Shown: in pieces, positions 1-12,800 of the stretch
Numbering within the stretch: position 1 is the stretch's first letter
Layout: each line of letters opens with the position of its first letter
Assembly (NCBI RefSeq): GCF_964204865.1
Contig: NC_135262.1
Span: 11,470,001-11,534,000, forward strand
Origin: Styela clava
Taxonomy: Eukaryota > Chordata > Ascidiacea > Stolidobranchia > Styelidae
DNA length: 64,000 nucleotides
Direction of reading: 5' to 3'
Made by a program: the position numbers and the translations under genes
The notes under the pieces: generated by a model
Seen by the model: only the letters and a program-made list of their open reading frames with translations
Database searches by the model: none
What the model was told of the DNA's origin: nothing

Positions 1-725
1 TCTCTGACCAAGCCTTTAGTTTAGATGAAATTACAGATGCGTTATTGCACGTGTAGAAGGTAAAATGCTCCGAGATAAATCTAACCTAAAAATTATCTGG
101 ATTGTCAGACCGGTTAGGAAAAAGATAAATCGGCTAAAGTTTTAGACCCAAGCATAGCTAACCTGGCTCAAAAATCTTGACCAGACTAAAATATCTCAGT
201 TCTAAGAATAAATGATTAAATTAAACTATTCTGGGATTGTGTGCTAAAATAAAAGAAGTAAAATTTATTTGTTGAGTCACTCAATGATTTTAAAATAAGT
301 TATCATACAATATAAAAATATAGTTTTCAAGTGTTTTTTGTTAGCACATTTTCCCCGCATGTTTAGTTATTCTACATTAACGTATTTCATTTTGAATAGC
401 CAATTAAAGAAGAACACTTTTAAAACGCCCTGTATCTTTTGTACGTATCAGATCAAAGTCTCCAGTTAAAAAAGGGAGAGAAATGCTAAAATATATGAAC
501 ACGTAAGCCAAAACGAAGTATTATCAAATCTTTTACAATCGGATATTCTCACCACCAACCAGATCACTGAGATGTGATCACGGAACCACGGCACGCAATT
601 CTTAGTTTTGGTTACGTCATTACACAAAATTTCGTAGTGAAAAACGGAATCTAATTGATTCTATTTTCTTGGTAGTGGCTCAAAATGTTCAAGTCCGACT
701 CTTTTAAAAAGAGAGAAATGACTCT
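1..725. other. Intergenic / 3' flank of the first gene
   Basis: I see no coding exon here. The segment is AT-rich and follows the stop codon of the minus-strand gene that ends at 726, so part of it is probably 3' UTR. A minus-strand AATAAA lies at about 264-269. About 571-660 resembles a dispersed repeat family found elsewhere in the window (family B). Confidence 0.5.
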
Positions 726-3600
726 TCAGTGATATCGGTTAACATTGTTCTCTCTTTCTTCGTATATAGGAGGTTCTGAATTCGGAATATTATTGTTTTG
801 GGGAAACATGTCTTTATATTTGGGCAGTGGTGGCCATTCGTTGTCCTGTAGGATGCCGACCGTCGGGATTTGTTGATTTTGATGATTTCGCTGCCCCGGC
901 CCCACTGTATCAGTCTCTACATTGTACATGATTATTGTCGATGACGTACCCAAAACCGTAGTTCCGTTTGAATGACTACCAACTACATCTGTAAATGCAA
1001 GCATATATTACATCTATGGATGGCGTTTTTGAGAATTTTTAATGGTATTTTATTAATTTTACAATTAAAATCAAGCTATAAAATATGAAGGCAAAAAGTC
1101 CTAGAAGAACACTTTTGGACACTAAATAGCTATATAGATCTTTTTGTCCCCTCGCTGTTGTTTTAGTCTTGTTATTGATGGGGAGAATTTTTGGTGACGA
1201 AATATTGCTTTTCTCTAGATTCTAGAACTAATAGACCATCCTATTTCAAATTTTCAGCACTCAAGAATTGAAATAGTACTAATATCCTTTCGTTGCTTCA
1301 CATTTTTGCATGTTTCAATAATGTTGGCTCACCTGAAAAAGTTGGCGGTGGATCATTTTCTTGCGTTGAAGTATTAATTTCATTATCATTGCGGCATTTA
1401 TGACATTTTCCTGCTCGGAACATAGCGACCGCAAAAGAAACCAAGGAAATTATTATCAGTGAAAAACCGAGAATTGAGAAAGCATATATGATCCTGAAAT
1501 ATAAAATAAAAGCTATGAGTTAAAATTAATCAACTTTCAAAAGTATTTTTGATATAGGGACTGAAATCAACTCCTCCCAACTCCCAAGCATAATAGTATG
1601 TATTCATATGAAAAGACATACAAATTTAATAGCACATTCAGAGCAGAGCATTGGGTTGCTGGTAAAGTTCTGAGCCAACTCTCATTTAGATTTAAGAACT
1701 TACAGAGCCTTCTTAAATTTATTGTAATCATGTCTGCAAAATTAACTACTTTTTCGTTAGTATTCAGAATAAATTTTACAATTTCCGGAGTAAACAAACT
1801 CCCGTAAATCTAAACTTGTTTATGAACGGCATACTCAAGAGATGCAAACACATGGTGTGTATTTAGCTCATCCCTTTGAATTTATGTGTCTTTAACAACA
1901 ATTCAGTTTATGTAACTTAGAATCAGACATAGTTCTTAATAAGATAAGTTTCTTTTCTTACAACGAAGACTGTTAAGTGCTTTTTTTACCGTATGGAGTG
2001 GCTCGGCTTATCATCATGGCCATCATTGGAAGGGCTATCCGTATATTTCTCTTGGTCGTGATGGTAGTCGCCACAACACTCGCCTTCTTGGCAACAGTGA
2101 GGAAGTTCCAAATCTTTCGCGAAATATCCCTTCACTCCAGTACAGTCATTGTCGGAATAGCACTAAAAAATTGGTTTCTGTTGTTACAAAAATATCATTC
2201 TATCTCTTTAGTGTTTATGAGTTTCTGTCCTAAGTAAACCGTTTTTAGTAGTTACAAATGCAAGCTCCGCTTTAGATAATATCTTCTATTACCACCAATG
2301 AATCTAGAGCTTGGAACTCTTCTGGTGGAAATCTACTCACATTCGGGTGGAAGACCTTGCTTTGGGAAAACTTACAAAAGTTTTATACCTATCACTAAGT
2401 TTTATAGAAAATAAATTCTGCTCCCACTTTTTATTGTTTCGCTTATGTGAATGAGATGCAATTTATTTATTTAAAAGTCTTATATGCAGGAGCTCAAACT
2501 CATATGTTGTATAGCAATCCAAAGTTAAATTAAAATATTGTATTTTATATTATTTAGTGAGAAATATTGTCCTGACTCTTGTTACTTATTGATCTTGATT
2601 GGTAAGTATGTTGATAGGTATTTTTCCGTTTGTCTGTTTGTTTGTTTGTCTTTTAGACACTTTCGTATGTTACGCGATATCTCACGAAAGCAAGGTTGAA
2701 TCTGCTCTTGCATGTGCATTTACTATATTTTGGACCAGAAGCGTATTGACTTTGGATGGATTAGTCGTATAATTAGCGATTTATTAATCAATTAGTGATG
2801 GGACACGCGGTTTCGCTATTGAGTCAGAGCGAAGGAATCGAAACCGCAGATCGATGTGTCGGCGATCTCTGATCGCTATCTAGTTTTTCCATTTGCTAGA
2901 TATTTTGGGATACAAGCTTATATTGATAGGTGCAAAAGCAAAATGGCTGTTCAAAAAGAGTTTTGCGCGGGTAAAATATGTAACACTCTTTCAAGAAACT
3001 ATACAGTTGATTAAATAAGAATAACTAGCCTGTTGATTAGCAGATGCATCCCAGGCTTTCAAAATATCACACCCATACTTGAAACTAATACTTAACACTC
3101 TTATGATTTTAAAATACCTTCGTGTTCCATGGATAATGATTTGTCTCTGAGCAACAAATTCCGTTTCTGCAACAAACTAATTTTGAATAAACGACGTTTT
3201 GTTTCGTGCAATCTTCGTCTGATAGGCATTCAATTCTTTGTTGCTGAGAGTCTATAATAACATAGGAAGTGTGATCGTACTATAAATACGTGAAAATATA
3301 ATGTAACACTTTCAAATATAAACATGAAATCATATGCCATCAAAATATTCTCTCAAGTTATCTTTTATGATATCTTCTTAACTTTTTAAAATCACTGAAT
3401 CTGTATCTGATAATTGCATAATAATTGTGCTGTATTTGCTAACGCCCTCAATAGTGGCGCCATAGTGTTGTGTTTACAGTAGCTGTCTCTTTATTTTACT
3501 TAATTAAAAAGAGTTTTTCGAGCAGTTTCTGTACATTCTTACCTTTTGAATGACAAAAATTCATCAAACAGGCCAATAAAAGCAAAAAATATTCCATCAT
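726..3600 (-). CDS. Shisa/CYYR1-like single-pass membrane protein with two tandem Cys modules
   Basis: Five exons in matching phase: 3543-3600, 3118-3251, 1990-2162, 1333-1493, 726-988, giving 262 residues. Exon 1 encodes a signal peptide (MMEYFLLLLACLMNFCHS), and the first ATG of the doublet is taken as start. Exons 2 and 3 each carry one six-cysteine module, C-x5-C-x11-CC-x4-CC (residues 28-53) and C-x5-C-x15-CC-x4-CC (65-94), both opening with a C-x-S-D-x-D-C motif. Exon 4 holds one membrane segment (about 123-145) and a juxtamembrane CHKC. Exon 5 is a polar cytoplasmic tail with WPPLPKY and a PPIY (PPxY) motif expected to bind WW domains. The architecture matches the Shisa/CYYR1/WBP1 type of small membrane adaptors. 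The C-x-S-D-x-D-C start also recalls WAP domains, but the full eight-cysteine WAP pattern is absent. Exact function is unknown. A related gene lies at 61441-62764. Confidence 0.8.
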
Positions 3601-6600
3601 AAAGCATCCTTATTTATCTACACCTTGAAAAATCCTAACACTTTCATAGTAAAGCTTACTGGTACAGTCTACGAATACCATTTCCGAACTATACATCATT
3701 GAACGGATTTTCTCCACATGTTTAATTTTTCAACATTATTGTATTTCATTTTGGATGGCCCACCACAGCAAGATACTTTCAAACGCTCTGTATCTTTGGT
3801 CCTTGTCTGATAAAATATAAATATTTAATTAAAAATAACATCTTATAAAAGAATATCGCATTACTAATTATATTGTAAACGTTTCTGTAGCGAGCGATAG
3901 CTCTCTTTGTTAATGTGTAACATTACGAAATATATTTGTGGGATTCTATTGTTTCCACTTTTTCAATTTTCAATCGGAATCACATATAAACTGTTAAGAC
4001 GAATGTAATGCAAAAATATGACAAAGTTATATTCGATTCCAAATCAAAATTTTTGTCAGTCCTGCCCAATAGTTTTCTCTTGGAACTTCAATTTTCTTTT
4101 CCATTAAGAAAGACTCCAGCGGCTTGAGTGACATAACTCTTGATATCTGTCTCGTGCTCTCAAAATTACAAGTTGTTTTCAAAATTTTTACGCCGCGGGT
4201 CGGAAAAAATCATAGGACATGACCGACAACGAAATATTGAAATGATTAGAAAATAAATATTTCATGATAAAAATATATTGCATGGAAGTATCATGAACAA
4301 AGTAAATACCAATTTTAGACGACAATATTTTATTTTAATACTTGACGACAATTTTGATACTTGACGTGCCCATACAGCTAGTATTCCAACAGTAACATTA
4401 GGAACCAAGATCCATTTTAAGCTATATAGGTATATTCAACAACTGACAATCTGATGTATAGATGTCTGACATACATCAAAATATGAAAACAATACCAAAA
4501 TTAATATTAAATATCCATTGGAACCAATGAAAAAAAATATGCGGGCCGACGATTGAGAACCCATGACCGAAACCATTATAATCCCTTGCTATACCCGGTT
4601 GATAGAGTCACACACAACCTTGGAAAATTAGCAATGTGAAAAAAATATATTGATTAATCACATTCAAAGTATTGACGTGACCAAATATGGTAATGGAAAG
4701 GATAATAGAAGAATAGTAAAAATGAAAGATGATTAGATAGTAATGGTCACTTTAGTTAGGGTACATGAGTCGCACAGTGACCTGCCTACAATAGCATTTG
4801 ATATCGCAACAAAAATCATTTAAGGAGAAACAATCACTTGACTTCAAGGTCTCTTGCCTGATTCCAACTGTGCCTAATTCATTGTTGTTCTTCTTTTATT
4901 CATATTCGATGATGGTAGTTGCATTATGTCGTATTGCCAAACTAGCATATTGCAACAAGGGGCGACTACCTCGTATTTACCTCACCGTATACTGAAAATG
5001 TTTTAGGCCCACTGAATATCTTTCGAAAAGCTACACAAAAGTGTTGACATTATTTGTCCATGTTGACGAATATTTGGAATATTTCATGCCTCCGTTAGTA
5101 CGGATCAACTTTATAAATTTGTGTAATATATTTGATTACCAAGGGCCGATATCACAAAGGTGTTAAAATATCAATAGAAACAATTAAAATTTAATTCAAG
5201 TGATGATATTCAAAATTTTAGGAACCGGTTCCTTGTTGTATCGAACTCGCTCACAACAGGTTCCCTAACTTCAGAAAATGTAACGTAAGCTACATTACAC
5301 GCTTTACATTAATCTAAATAACTTTAAAACTGTGTCGTATTCTAACTTGGTCTCACTTTACTGTTATCACTGATATCCTTCCCATGATCTTCCGTATGAT
5401 TCCAGAAAACTTGTTTTATTGCGTTCGGAAGTTGGCGACGTGTTACCTTCAATGACGTCGGTGGAATATTCACCTCCCAAGGAAAAAAAAATCAGATTGT
5501 TGTTGCTGATATCTACATCGAGATATCTAGATTCCCATATACATAAGGATTGGATTTGAATACTAAAATACATTTTGATTCATACCGTGGAGAGACGGTT
5601 AGTATTTGTTTTAGTTATTGGACACGAAGTGGACATAACGATCGTGTCAGTATTATGTTGTTGTTGTTGTTGTTCTTGTTCTTTGACACGTTTTTAAAAA
5701 GTCGCTTTTCTCTTCGAATACTGGACCAATTGCTTTGAAATTTTCAGTGGTTGAAGATAAAATTTTTCTCCAGAAGGCTATTGCTTTTTTTTTCGCTATG
5801 ACGTCATCAAAATTATTGCCATTGGGTGGCGCTACGTATCCATATATTTGAGCATAGCTCTCTTGTTTTTATTAAGCATTCTCGCAAACATATATCCCGA
5901 TGTGTGGGTAGTCACGCTTTCTAGAAGCAACGGAATAATTGAATTATCCAGCGTGGGGCAGTGAGGCTAATGTGATTTGTAAAGCAAATGTGCATATCTT
6001 CCACTAAATTATGTAAATGCGAATAGTATCTAAGTTTTCAATTGCCAATTAGCGCTTTGCTTCCTACCAATCTAGTTTTTATTGCCAAGCGCGTGATACT
6101 TGTTTAGGGCGACCCAATAAATAAAACCCATAATTTCTGAAACACTTTTACAAAAAAAATTTATTAAATTTTGTTCATGATTCTAGCCAGAAAATTCAGT
6201 ACCATAGGGCGCTTTGCACTAAAGCTATTTTCTCACTACAAAATGTTTGAAATAATCTCCTGGGAGATGGAGACCGGCTTACTTCCGCAGCGCAAAATTA
6301 TCAATCAATCACTTGGTTTTCTGCCAAAGCGCACTTTCTCCTGTTTGGACATAGTCAATAGCAAAAATAGCAGAGGACCTTTGTCGAACCATTGGAACAG
6401 CTCAATCAAACCCCAGGGGTTAGATCGAACCCAGGTTGATAAACACTGGCTCAAACAGTGATTACGGAAGTTCATGTGACAGAGCTTAAGTTCTGAAAAC
6501 ACTCCAACGATGTAGAGGAAACCACAATTTTTTGATTTTTTTATCAAAAAATGTACCCTATCAAACGTTTGTTAAATTTTATTTGCTTTATGAGTTTATT

Positions 6601-6808
6601 TTTTTTGTTTTACGTAATACAAAACTAGACTGCATTGCAACTATATCGGAAATAGTACCAACGTTAGCATATATTAGGTGGCGCTGTAGTGCCATCTTTT
6701 CAAATCTCGAAAAACACTTGAGTTAATATACTATTGCGTGATTGTTTATCCCTCATTTTTGTCGCTGTTGTCGTATGTGATGCGCCTTCATTAATTTCGG
6801 AAACCGCG
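3601..6808. other. Intergenic, AT-rich, with dispersed-repeat sequence
   Basis: No supportable exon was found. About 5640-5830 is a minus-strand copy of dispersed family B, including a GTT-rich microsatellite near 5656-5690. Short open frames here, such as 6171-6461, lack signal peptides, domains or usable splice context. The promoter of the plus-strand ENPP gene should lie in the last few hundred bases, but no distinct core element could be assigned. Confidence 0.5.
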
Positions 6809-9800
6809 ATGAAATTTAGTACAAAGTTAACGGTAAGTAAATATTTTTATATTTGACATAAAGATGATGGAATTAAGGGCGTTATAATTTTTTCCTCTTT
6901 TGAGCTATAATAATATATGATGAAAATATTTATATCACACCCTAGTAAGATCACAAAGAGGAGATTTATTTTGGGGAAATAATCAAATACTAAATAAATC
7001 CGAAGTCCTCAAACTCGCAAGGATAATACAAGTACTGCCATACATTTATATATGTGTATAATTGGAAGTTAACGTTAAATAGTATTTGATTCATATTTTC
7101 AGGTAGCATTTGTTGTCATTGCCTCCATTTCAACCTTTTGCGTATCAAAAGAAGTCGCCCCCAGAGCTCCAGGTATTATTATGGGGAATATTATACGCGA
7201 CAAATAATTTTACCATGTTTTTTTTAGTTTTATACTTTTCGGAATAAAGAGGTAATTTTTACGTGTTTTATTTTGGTTTAACATTGGAACATTGCCTCTA
7301 TTCTATGTGGATTGATAATGTAAAATGTTGACTATATTTGTGGTATTGTTTGATACAATACAGAAATATACGCCAAGTTTGTGTGGAGTTACAACCATTC
7401 ATTTGTTCTTAAATCGGACATATATGCCACTGTTATTTGTTATTAAAAATATCAGATGTCGTCGTTCGGACCGTAATCGATGTAAAAAATCTCTATGTTC
7501 GAATGCCAATGACTTGCTATAACAACGCTATCATCCCCGCATGTGCATGGTAGTGTATGCGCTAATTCAATAATCGTTAACTTGTTTTTCATTCATTCAC
7601 CTCATTTCGTTTCCTCCATTTGCATTTCGTAAGCTTTCTAAATATTTACTTTATGCTGTTCAAACACTTATTTAAAATGCTGTCTTTGCATCCCGCCATT
7701 CACTTTTTTCTGTTTCACAAGAGTGACGTTAATAACGTCTAAACATTTTTTTTCAATTACGCATTGAATGGTCAATTCAAAAGAAAATTGTACAACCGCC
7801 AATCAAGATATACCATACTAATTATAACACTCTTCTCGATTTGAATCAAGGTACAGTCCTGTCTTAGGTTTGGTTATTTTTTTTTTGAGATTAGTACTGT
7901 TTTGTTAATAATTGATTCTCTTTCGGAATTGAATTCAAATAGTTTTCTTAGCGTCGGAACGGTTTTGGTTTATAATGTGAGTTTTTTTACAATTTTATCG
8001 ATTCTCAAGTTACTTGGAGTGTAGATGCTTTAAACATAAATTGATTCTCATAATTAAAAGTTGATCTCATATACATTAATAATCGTCACCATTTTCAATC
8101 AAATAAAAAAAAAGCTTTAAAGTCCAAGACACTTCAGTCGGAAATGATAAACTTACAAATCTTAATATTTTCTCTCTCTCTCTTTCTCCGTTAATAAGAC
8201 CTTCCGCAAGGCATGTAACAGATGATAAAAAACACCAGATATTACAGGATATATACTCCGTCGATTAGAAGCAATGTGATAGAATTATGGGTTAGGTATA
8301 GTATATACTGTACAAGATGTCCCGAAATAAATAAATACAATTACCAATTTTGTGGGTTTCATTTATTTTTGGACACCCCATATATAAATAATAAGCTTAC
8401 ACTTTGTTATCTTGCAAAATAGAGGATGGAAATTACTTTTGCATGGGAGAATGTGAAGTGGAACGAACGCGATGTAGTTGTTCAAGTAATTGTAAAGTGA
8501 ATCGGAGTTGTTGCACCGATTATGTTGAGTCATGTGAAGGTATGTCAGCATGTTTTATAGGATATCACAAGAAACGGTAAATTGGACCAATGTGGTAAAC
8601 GTTAAAATACGCCATATCATCATACCGCTGTGAGAGATGATAATATATGAGAGGATGTTTAACATTAATGCACACGAAGCATTTAGATTAGGAGTTTTAT
8701 TTTTACCCCGGGAAAATGGAAGGCAATAAGACGGCTAAATCATATGGAATACCACTGAATCCCATTAGGTTACCAGTCCATGTCAAGTATGGGATTAGTT
8801 AGCTAGTTATTTATTTTTATATGGAATACCACTGCATCCCACTAGGTTACCAGTTTCTGTCAAGTACGGGATTAGTTAGCTAGTTATTTGTTTTCAGTTG
8901 CATGAACTTGATGGTGGGGAGAACCCTAACCGACCAGCGGTTATGTGAACCACTGGTGAGATTATCACAGGCAAATAAATATTTGTCGGACTAGAAACGG
9001 CAATATGCCATAGAGTTTGGGTGCCTCGTTGTCACACTTCTAAATAAACATAAAAATATAGAGAAATTTACCCTAAATAATATGTTTTATTTCATAAATT
9101 TTGGTACAGGTGGGAGTTCGTGGACGGAAACAGAATGCACTGCATCTCAAGATATGCGATGTCCTGAAGGGTAATTGATTATTTTTATTTAATGTAAGCG
9201 TCAATGAATAGGACACTACCATAAATCACAACATATCTGTTCAAACCCATACTAAAAATAAAACCTTCATGTTTTACTCATTGGTTTGTTAGATGAGTAG
9301 GACAAATACTAACGTGCATGGTGACCACTCCCCCGTGTTGAATATCCAATTCAAGCATATTCAAAATCTTTTGATATTTTAACAAACTTAGTTGAGTTGA
9401 ATCATCAAATATGAGTGAATATGGGCAGTGGTAGATTTTATTTTCTTCATCGTTACAACCTAGTAAAAATACAGTAAATCATGTTGAAAAAAGTTAATAT
9501 ACCATTTCATTTTTCAGATTCTCTAATCCGGTTCCTGTTATTTTACTTTCCATTGATGGCTTCCGAGATATTTACCTCCAGCGAAATCTAAGTCCGACAA
9601 TATCAAAATTAGGTGAGATTATTCAAACAAATATTGTTGCAAAAAATGTGGCTGTTCTAAAATAACCTTCAATTCAGTGTTTCAATGTTTCTCGATTTTG
9701 TTATTTTTTCAACAATTACAGGTTTTTATTTACTTCGCATACTTAATGAACGAATACCATAATTTTGATTTTCCATTGTAATAAAACGACAGAAATTGAT

Positions 9801-12800
9801 TTTATTTTGACCCGGTATAATGACCCAATCTGGAACTTATTCTATTTTTCTGAGCTTTGAGGGTCATGTGACGAATTTTGATAGTAAAAATAGCTTCAAT
9901 TATCCACTTATAAATATGATTGAAAAACGTGATAAATTATTTTTTACGAGAAAATTTTTGTGTGCAACCAAATACTTTTCTTCTATTTTTAATGTATTAC
10001 CTATTTGACTGACTATTTCTAATCTCAAAGACATCATCAAACCGCCTTCACTAATCATTAAAGAATGGCATTAAACATCGTACGTTAAGTACAAAATGAC
10101 TAACTAGTGCATGATGCACACATTATTTATGATATACACAGTTAAATGATAATAGATTAATAAATTTATTTAATTTTTATTTACAGCAAACTGTGGAGTC
10201 AGTGTTCCGTATATGACTCCTGTGTATCCAACAAAAACATTCCCGAATCATTATACAATTGTAACTGTAAGTGCGCAAAAATATATTTATATATTTCCAT
10301 AGATTTCAGGTTCAATAAAATCTGGAAATATTTCGAGTTAGAAAAAATGCATTTGTATAATATCGTGTTTGTTAGAAGTGAATTGATAAAAAATTAATTT
10401 TTATCACAGGGACTCTATCCCGAAAGTCATGGAATCATCGCAAACAGGATGTACAATCATAATTTCGGAGAAGAGTTCCGTCTTGGTGCTGATTCTTCGT
10501 TTAATCCAGATTGGTGGCGTGGGGAACCGGTATAAAGCCTTTTTTATATATTTTATTTTGTGTTCGAATTATCTTGAAACGATTTTTATAAGTGTTAAAT
10601 CCGGTATACTTTTAATTACCATAGTCATTTATACAACGATTGATTGCGGTTTACCTCGTTCATATTGTGCCTAATATTCAAAACGAATTGCTACCCGGCT
10701 CCCCTATACTGTTTTTCTCTGATTTTGAATTATTTTATGGAATATATTTTGTTTAGATATGGGTCTCAGCTAGTAATCAGGGACTAAAAACTGCCGCTTA
10801 CTTCTGGCCCGGAAGTGACGTCAACATTACAAGATATCCTGATTATTATTATCGTTATGACGGCTCAGTTGACAATGAAGAGAGAGTATACCAAGTTCTT
10901 GATTGGTTAGATCTACCTGAAATAGAGAGGTGAATATCGGTGGTTAGATGTCTGAATATCATATAAACCCGTATTTCATGATTTAATTGATTTTGGTAGA
11001 GTTAATGATTATATGAGTACTTTTTGATTATCAGATTTTGAATGATAAGATTTTATTAAAATTGAAAATAAAATTCAGCAACTCGAAGTAACATAATATC
11101 ACCGTTCTTTACGAGGGCGCCTGATACTTTTAAGGTTCAAGAGATATTATATAATGATACTATGATGAGGGCGGACCAAAACGTCTGAAATTCATAATCT
11201 TATGCTTTTGAAATGTGTTTTGTGTCATTTTGGGAATCCGGATCCTCGGTTAGAGTCTTCGTAACTTTAACCGAATGTTTGATATTAGCAGAAAAATGAG
11301 TTCTGTGAAATTTTATATACGGTATATAGTTCAAACTTTCAACTTTTTTTACCAACGAAAAATAATGTTTCAGACCGTCTTTAATTGTGTTGTACACCGA
11401 TATTGTGGATTCAGCTGGCCATACCACTGGACCAGAAAGTAACCTCGTCGATCAAAAGTTGAAAGAAGTTGACGAAATGGTTGAAATGATAATGAATGGA
11501 CTCAGAGACAGAGGACTCGATACTTGTGTTAATTTCATGATAACATCGGATCATGGTAATTGTTTATTCATAATAGGATAGATTAGGATTTACATATTTA
11601 TCCCGGGGGAGGGGATAGCCGATAAGACGGCTCAATCAAATGGCAAACCACGACCTTCCCATCCGGATACCAGTCCCTGTCGGGTATGGGATTAGTTTAT
11701 AATTCAGTTATTTGTTTTCGGATGCATGGACTTGATGATGGAGAAAACCGTAACCGACCGGATAATCAGAGGTGCGGTGGCAAATATATTCCTAATGTAT
11801 TCCTAATATATTTCCTAATTGATTTAAAATGTTATCGAGTCGCCATACAACTAGTAAGTAGGTCAATTGAAAATCATTTATTTATATGAAAGTCATGAAG
11901 TCCCTTCACAATTTCATTTTGTTATGAAGTTGTTGTTTTTCAACGAGTAATTGTTTAGACATTTATACTTCATTTAATACATTTGTGAGGGCCAAACAAT
12001 ATATGGTATCGATAAATTCCGTTTGCAATTTTAAAAAAATAAAAAGTTTATGTACTTACTTCTATGATTGACTTAATAAATCAATAAATATTACATCATA
12101 ACTAGTTACTACAAAAAATATGATATTTACACTATGACAAATATGAAGAAAAAGTTCAGTAAGTCTTATCTTATCGTTACACTTTAATCAATGCTTATTT
12201 TGAGTATTGTTGTCTCAGGAATGGCTTCTGTTGATTGCGTTAATCAAGTAAAATATCTAGAAGATTACGGAATAAATATGAATGAAGTATATTTTGATGG
12301 AGGTCCATATGGTAGAGTTGGAAAGAGTAAAGATAAATTACTCTGGGATAAATTCGACGCCACAGAAGTTAAAAAGAAGTTGGAATGCAAACAAAGCGAA
12401 ACGCATTGGGAGGTACGTTTGATAAAATTGCAGTAAATACAACATTGTGTTTCATCAGTTTCCAATTTTTCATATTTCATATTTCTTCATATAAATCATC
12501 ACAGAGCGTGCTTTAAGTTAATTAAGACCAGCAAGCCACCGACAGAAAGAAAGGTAGTTCTGACTTCTGGGAGATTTTTTTCAGAGAATTTAATTAAATA
12601 AAGTCTGTCATACAATATCTATATGCTACCTGAGAATGTAAAATGTAGTTTAATGTAAATCGAACTTTAATAACGCATCTATCAGCAATAACTGTTTAAC
12701 ATTGTAAAAACAATGTTTCTAATTTTTGGTTGTAACTTGTAACATTGAGCACAAATATAGCCTATACAATTTATTACATATCAGGGAAACAATGCGTCTG

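Noticed and set aside
2635..2880. GTTT-rich run followed by a short inverted repeat around CGGTTTCG/CGAAACCG
   Set aside because: It looks like repeat-derived DNA in intron 2 of the first gene, but only one copy is present in the window, so no family could be defined.
6171..6547. 96-residue plus-strand and 80-residue minus-strand frames
   Set aside because: Low-information sequence without signal peptide, domain, splice sites or supporting context.
7173..9109. A second somatomedin B exon expected for an ENPP1-3 relative
   Set aside because: I searched for the eight-cysteine pattern around the first domain and saw only the exon at 8423-8539.
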